Shown here one piece after another: positions 58,694 through 64,000 of a stretch of DNA of 64,000 nucleotides. The translations under genes and the position numbers were made by a program. Under the pieces are notes generated by a model. That model saw nothing but the letters and a program-made list of their open reading frames with translations. It made no database searches and had not been told where the DNA came from. Every line of letters begins with the position of its first letter. The first letter of the stretch is position 1. The stretch spans positions 13,917,641 through 13,981,640 of the forward strand of contig NC_052670.1 in the NCBI RefSeq assembly GCF_016802725.1. The letters are read 5' to 3'. The DNA comes from Solenopsis invicta. Taxonomy: Eukaryota > Arthropoda > Insecta > Hymenoptera > Formicidae.

Positions 58694-61600
58694 TATACAA
58701 AGATACGTGCCTTTCATTTTTCAAAGTTTAATTTTTCAAAGTAAATTTAAAGGGCTAACCGTTTTAGTTTTGCCTATATTTTAACACATCCAAAGCTTGT
58801 TAAAATCAAAGCAGGATATTTGGTTGTTTTTTTATTAATAAACTTATAACTACAAAGTGAGACCTTCAATAGAAGTAAATTTGTTAGGAAAGCTTGGCTA
58901 TTTATTCTTCACGCGTTTTCAAACGCTTTTCGTAAATTACAAAAGATGCAATTCAATGAATATAAAATTGTTATTGCGTTATACATTCGATATTCTGATT
59001 TTGTCGAAGTAACGTTTGTACTGCAACGTATAATAAAATAAAAAGCCAAATGTGTATGATTGTTAACAGTTGAAAAAGTAAGCTTGTTTTCCATGGCACG
59101 CGTGTATCCAGAATAGACTTCGCTACTTACGCGCCAGCTTCGTACATTTAAATATAAATTGAATTGCCATATTACACTTCAAATCGCTCTTCTTTCCGAA
59201 GGCAGTATAATGAAAATTTATACAAATTAATGGATCTCATTAATTATATTCCACGCGCCTTTTGTAGTATTGTTCCATGATAAACGGATAAAGCCGTGAC
59301 CTCAACAGTTTCAGCCTATTAAATTAATGATAGGGTAACGAGATCCGGATATAGAGCGGAAAACGAATCCAATTTAAGAACTCTCTGTGGGAGGAATATC
59401 ACTCGCACTCGGGGAACGAAAGGTAAATTTAAGCTATTGGGCGATCCGCGTAATCCGACAGCAGTAGTTACGTTGTTGCCTCAGGAAGTTAGCGAACTAT
59501 TTCCTATTCTTTTTACGCCGCTTAAAAGTGGGAAAAGGCAGGTGGGATTGGTCAAAGCTTCGCCGAGTTCAGCAACTTTCTTTCTATTCCAGATTTAGAA
59601 TTGCCGGGAAGCTCCATCTCACAAACCAATAGAATATATAATCATTTCCGGTCCGGCTTAGAATTTCCTTCGCCGCGCCGCGCCGTCGTGATGCATGTCG
59701 AAGGATCGAGTCATTTTTCAAGATGCTTATTCAATTTTTCAATTTATTGCAAAAATAAATTTTGCACAGAGGAAAATTTTTCTTAGAATTTATTTTCAAC
59801 ATGAATGACTTCGATGTGATATTTCAAAGAATTTTATATGAAATTTTCTCTGATTTATTAACTACGATAAAGTATAAAATAGTTTGGTAAACTTTATAAA
59901 AATTTTTCGATACTACGTTGTCTCACGGCTATCACCATTGCAAGAATAAATTCCAAGAAAAGTCCGTTGTTGTACAAATAAACATTTTTTTCCCTTGATA
60001 TGTTTTATTTCTTTCTAACTTTTTTCTCGCCGTCACTTCCTTTTATTTATCTTTCATTCAAAATATTCAATGGACTTTGAATAAAAAAAAAAGCGTACGT
60101 AGAACACATAGATCTTCAAAGCGATCTAATACTATACTAAATGCACATATTGATGTAGCAAGCTGAAACTAGAAGCGTGTTCGTTTTGTTGTTCGAATTT
60201 GCTTTCCTTTATGCATGCCGATAAAATCGACGCAACATTAATCAATCAAAAAAACTCGCAAAACATTTGAAAGCGTTTTAAAACTATGTAACACAACTGA
60301 AGCACTCTCGAACACGTGTCAAATGAAAAAACAAAGAGCCATTTAATGCACAGTAAAATACTATCAAGCACAGTTTCATCAAAAAACGATAAACGCTCTG
60401 AAGTAACATCAATAATGTAACATCATAGGTTTCATCCAGTTCGGAAAACGGAAATGTTTTAAAGCATCGTAAGTATATTTAACGCGAGAGCGTTAGAACA
60501 TTTTCTCTCTTCCTATGCAGAAAAATATTTTTATTCGACGCTCGTGATATACGTATTCTTTCCTGAAATGCTTCGTGACAAACTTCGTATTTCACCCCTC
60601 CTGCATTTAATGCCGCATTTTCTTATCAACCATTCTGCAGTTAAAATAATAAATTATCTCATTTCTTCGTTTCGGTTTTATTTCAATGGCAAATAAATAT
60701 TTCTTTTTTTTTTCGCTCCAGCAAAAATCTACTGCAACTGTTAAGCATCCGCCGTTTCTATTTCAAACAAAAGTGTTTTTGCCCTTTGTCCCAGAGGAGT
60801 CGTTTCTGTGTTGCCACCCTAAGCAAAACCTTCTTCCTTCGAAACCGAGTGAAATCAGTTTTATGCTTGCTCCGCACAAAGACTGATTTTCTTTAACTCA
60901 CACGTACAAGGTTTTTCATACGAAGTAACTGTAAAAACTAAAAAAGAAGATTATTAATCTTCCGAGAACATTAATCCAAATCAATTCGCTTGAATATTGT
61001 AAAATGCAGCCTGAATTTAATTCAATTATTTTCTAAAAGTTAATTTAGAGATTTTATTTACAAGAATGAAAGAAGAAAGTTTCGATGATCAAAAGTATAA
61101 AGTTCTTTATGCGTAAGATCCTAAAGATCCTCTTAAATTTATCCCACACCCCCAGAAAAGATTTCTGTATTCAATACTCTTTTATGTATCATAAAGTAAG
61201 AATGAGGAAGGAACGATCATAATTATTAGAAGAATATTTTATTCTTAAATTGAAAAATTCTTAAATCTGGAATAAAATAATCTTGATGCTATCACATTAA
61301 TTTGCTCAGACAGATTTAGATTAAGCAATGGAAATTTGTGGCGAATAATATTCTCATGATATTCTTAATTTAACAATAGATTCAGCTGAAGATTTTTTTT
61401 AAAGAAAAACAAAGGAAGCTCGCTTCGTGAACATCAAAAATATCTCGTCGCACGACATAAATGTTCATAAAAACATCGCTTTACGTGTAAGCAAAAACTG
61501 CTGGACATTCTGTGGATGCGTTAATTATAATGCATCGCATGCAAATTATTTTTATGAGAGAGCACGAGAGATCCTCGAATAAGAGATTGCATGCCGTTTA

Positions 61601-62549
61601 GACAATTTTTAATTGTTTCGCCATGATATTTAAAACGCTCAAGATAAAATGAGATAGATACATCTATATCATTTCTAGAGATACATTTATCTCTTTTTAT
61701 TATATCTTAAGCGTTTGTCTCCTACATCTGGGCCAAATCTCTTACTTGTGGATCTCTAGAGAACGCTTGTCCGCACAATCCCTTATCAGTGGGGTAACAC
61801 CAAACTGCGTAGCAGTTTATCATCGTGCGTTATAACATTCAGCAAATTTTTATTTTAAATGTAAGAACAAATAAATTGAAATTTACTCTCTCTTGTCTCT
61901 CTTATTACAAGATAATAAGCCAATTTTATTTAATCTGATGAAAAATATTTTTACAATGTGTAAAGTTGTAATGAGATTAAGTACGTCAAAGATATTTTTA
62001 GTCTTCCCCTAAAGCGCAGAATATTGCAGAATATTTCAAAAATATTCAAAAATTACAACGTTCCAACATAGTAGCAATATTGCAGAGATATTGTGTAATA
62101 TTTTGTGCTGTACGGGTTGTTATTAGAAATCTTTTCTGAAAGGATAAAATCAAATTAAATGTCTCGTTTCAAACAGCACGGCCGTTAGTCTGCGTTTCAA
62201 ATGCGATTATGCAGCAATATTTTATCTTGTCTGGAATAAATCATCCAATACTTCAACTAAACACGCCTTTACGATCTATCTTAAAGTACATCGTCATAAC
62301 TGCGATATTAAACGCTATCTGCACTCGGTAAATACCGCGTTATGGCGAAAGCGGGTGATCGTCGTTACGAGGCAAAAAGCAATATTCCCCATTCACATTT
62401 TTTTGCCACCACGAAGAATTCCCACGCGTTTCATTATCCTGAAGATTATCTAAAACCTCAGTAATAATCTGTAGTAGCTGTCTATGTTAGCGCCTGGCGT
62501 CGCGTCTCCTACAACGTTTTTCTCCCCCTTGTACCTCCTTTTCTCTCTT
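58694..62549. other. Spacer, mostly AT-rich
   Basis: A GC-balanced part spans 59.1-59.7 kb. A frame at 60686-60886 has no motif. Nothing else recognised apart from a weaker hairpin at 61632-61717. Confidence 0.5.
61632..61717. other. Imperfect 85-nt hairpin
   Basis: AAAACGCTCAAGATAAAAT...GAGATAGATACAT pairs with ATGTAT-like ATACATTTATCTCTTTTT and ATATCTTAAGCGTTT. The stem is about 30 bp with an asymmetric bulge of four to five bases and a loop of about 16 nt. The asymmetry makes it a weaker small-RNA candidate than the hairpin at 46345. Confidence 0.35.
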
Positions 62550-62588
62550 ACACACTCACACACACGCACACACACACACACGCACACG

Positions 62589-62627
<39 letters not shown>

Positions 62628-62638
62628 GCACACACACA

Positions 62639-62672
<34 letters not shown>
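62550..62672. repeat. (CA)n-(CT)n compound microsatellite
   Basis: About 90 bases of CA with CG interruptions (62550-62639) pass into about 33 bases of CT (62639-62672). Opposite-strand Cys-Val and His-Thr repeat frames come from it. Confidence 0.95.
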
Positions 62673-62673
<1 letters not shown>

Positions 62674-64000
62674 ACGCTCGCTTGATATCGATCGGCCGAC
62701 AAAAGGAATCCAACGTACAATCGGAAGGGCAAGAAAGGAAGAGAGAATGAGAAAGAAGAGAGAATGGCCGCAGACGATGAGGAGCGTGAGACATGAAAGA
62801 GATTAACAAAGAAAAAAGATAGAGCACGGACGTTGGGCAACATTACGACAGAGATGTGCGTTCGCCATAAATATTGAATAACTGGAAAAATTCATGCGCT
62901 CCGGTACAACGATACACTTATGGGAATTGCTTTATAACGTAATACTTAGTACGCAGTACTGTAATACGTATCAAAAATACATATTCCGTTCTAATCCATT
63001 AGTCCAACTCATTCGCAGTTGCTCTAACTTAAATTCAACTAACTCTAACGTAAATTCAATGAACTTATCGCTGCATCTTTTTATATCGAGAAGCTTCTTT
63101 GGCTACATACTTGATAAATCGTTGGTTGACTTCGTTAAATCCAGTCTACTGTAAGATGAAATCAAGTTTTACCATAGGTAATTGCAGTTACTTCATCGAA
63201 GAAAGTCCCCCCCCCCCCCTAAGACTGCATCTTATTTTCTCCTTTCTTCCAGCAAAATGCATAAAACGCGACGTGACGTTGACTTTGATGAATAAGGCTG
63301 GACGCAATAAGGTCGTTCGGACGTTAATCGATGTTAATTACTTTGTTACTTCTTATTAGAGCGTTCGCAGTTTCCCGCTGGGCACAAGACGGTGTAATCG
63401 TGTCGATTAAAACGCGCTTAAATTAACCTCCCGTCGTGCCAATTTGTTCAACTCCATTCCGAAACAATTTATCGCCGCTGGTCTTCGATTAATATTGAAA
63501 TAACGTAATAGAAAGCTCTCAGAGGTTTCTTCGAGACGTTAACGTTTAAAATGATTAATACTTGAGCCATGTTTATCTCTCATCGAGAGCTTTATTTTTC
63601 AAATAAATAAGAGCTTATTTTGCATACAAAAGTATGATAAACACATTTTTTTTTTTTAATATGTCTTTTCCAAAGAGATTTATTTAACAGAATTTATCGT
63701 ACGGAGAAATTAAATGGAATTTTACAAATTCACATTATTTATTTTTATGGATACAATTTAAAACGTAATTTTTAACTCAATTTTATATAAAAATTAATAA
63801 AAACGTTGATAAAGATTAAATTTATTTCAATTAATCCTGGAATGTTACTGTAAAAGAGATTTCACCCAAGTGCTAGTTCACGTTAAGTGTTTATTATTAA
63901 AATTTTGATAGGTTACTTTTAATAAAAAATTTTTATATAAAAATAACGATTCTTTCGTTAATTATTCTAATATTTTATAATCTATAACAATTTAAAAGAT
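62673..64000. other. Spacer to window end
   Basis: A purine-rich stretch runs from 62.72 to 62.82 kb. A C13 run lies at 63207-63219. The last 450 bases are AT-rich. No gene is seen. Confidence 0.5.

Noticed and set aside
58155..58784. Two frames with similar peptides as a duplicated gene
   Set aside because: The similarity is produced by the inverted arms of the palindromic element at 58201-58693.
61289..61306. 17-18-base match to the arm of the 58.2-kb palindrome (TATCACATTAATTTGCTC)
   Set aside because: The match does not extend on either side and no termini surround it, so it may be chance in AT-rich DNA.
62450..62843. Cys-Val and His-Thr repeat frames
   Set aside because: Pure translation of the CA/CT microsatellite.
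1..64000. tRNA, rRNA or CRISPR array
   Set aside because: No tRNA cloverleaf with a B-box-like GGTTCRANNCC in the right context, no rRNA core, and no regular repeat-spacer pattern. The 54-kb array has no spacers.

Overview
This looks like a window of arthropod nuclear genome with no protein-coding gene I can support. It is AT-rich, CpG is not visibly depleted, GA/CT/CA/AAT microsatellites are common, and short TA-flanked inverted-repeat transposons are dense. That mix fits Hymenoptera, with an ant the best guess, but no species-diagnostic gene is present. The longest open frames are short, lack family motifs, often start at non-ATG codons, and overlap equally long frames on the other strand. 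The window is best read as intergenic or deep intronic DNA.

Layout. Positions 1-12.5 kb are AT-rich spacer with a decayed DDE transposase tail at 2.72-3.06 kb (minus strand), several inverted-repeat elements and a diverged 206-bp tandem duplication at 11.1-11.5 kb. At 12.5-15.6 kb lies a transposon cluster. It holds one 218-bp foldback element, a second foldback lodged in an older element, and a clear hAT-in-hAT nest in which each element is flanked by its own exact 8-bp target duplication. Positions 16-25 kb are mostly spacer with three more inverted-repeat elements. Positions 25.0-29.5 kb form the one long GC- and CpG-rich block, the best candidate for a promoter and 5' UTR region, with no reading frame I trust. 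Positions 30-53 kb alternate AT-rich spacer and short GC-balanced blocks, with two copies of a 148-bp MITE, a palindromic GTAAC-rich element, an 80-nt miRNA-like hairpin at 46.35 kb and several long dinucleotide tracts. At 53.6-55.7 kb there is a local tandem array of about 310-330-bp units. At 58.0-58.7 kb two palindromic elements abut and share one TA. The rest is spacer with a CA/CT tract at 62.5 kb.

I found no classical system such as an operon, defence island, CRISPR array, rRNA or tRNA. What the sequence does contain is an archive of non-autonomous DNA transposons in at least four multi-copy families, with internal evidence (TA or 8-bp duplications, nesting order) that lets insertions be ordered in time, plus a few hairpin loci that could be small-RNA sources.
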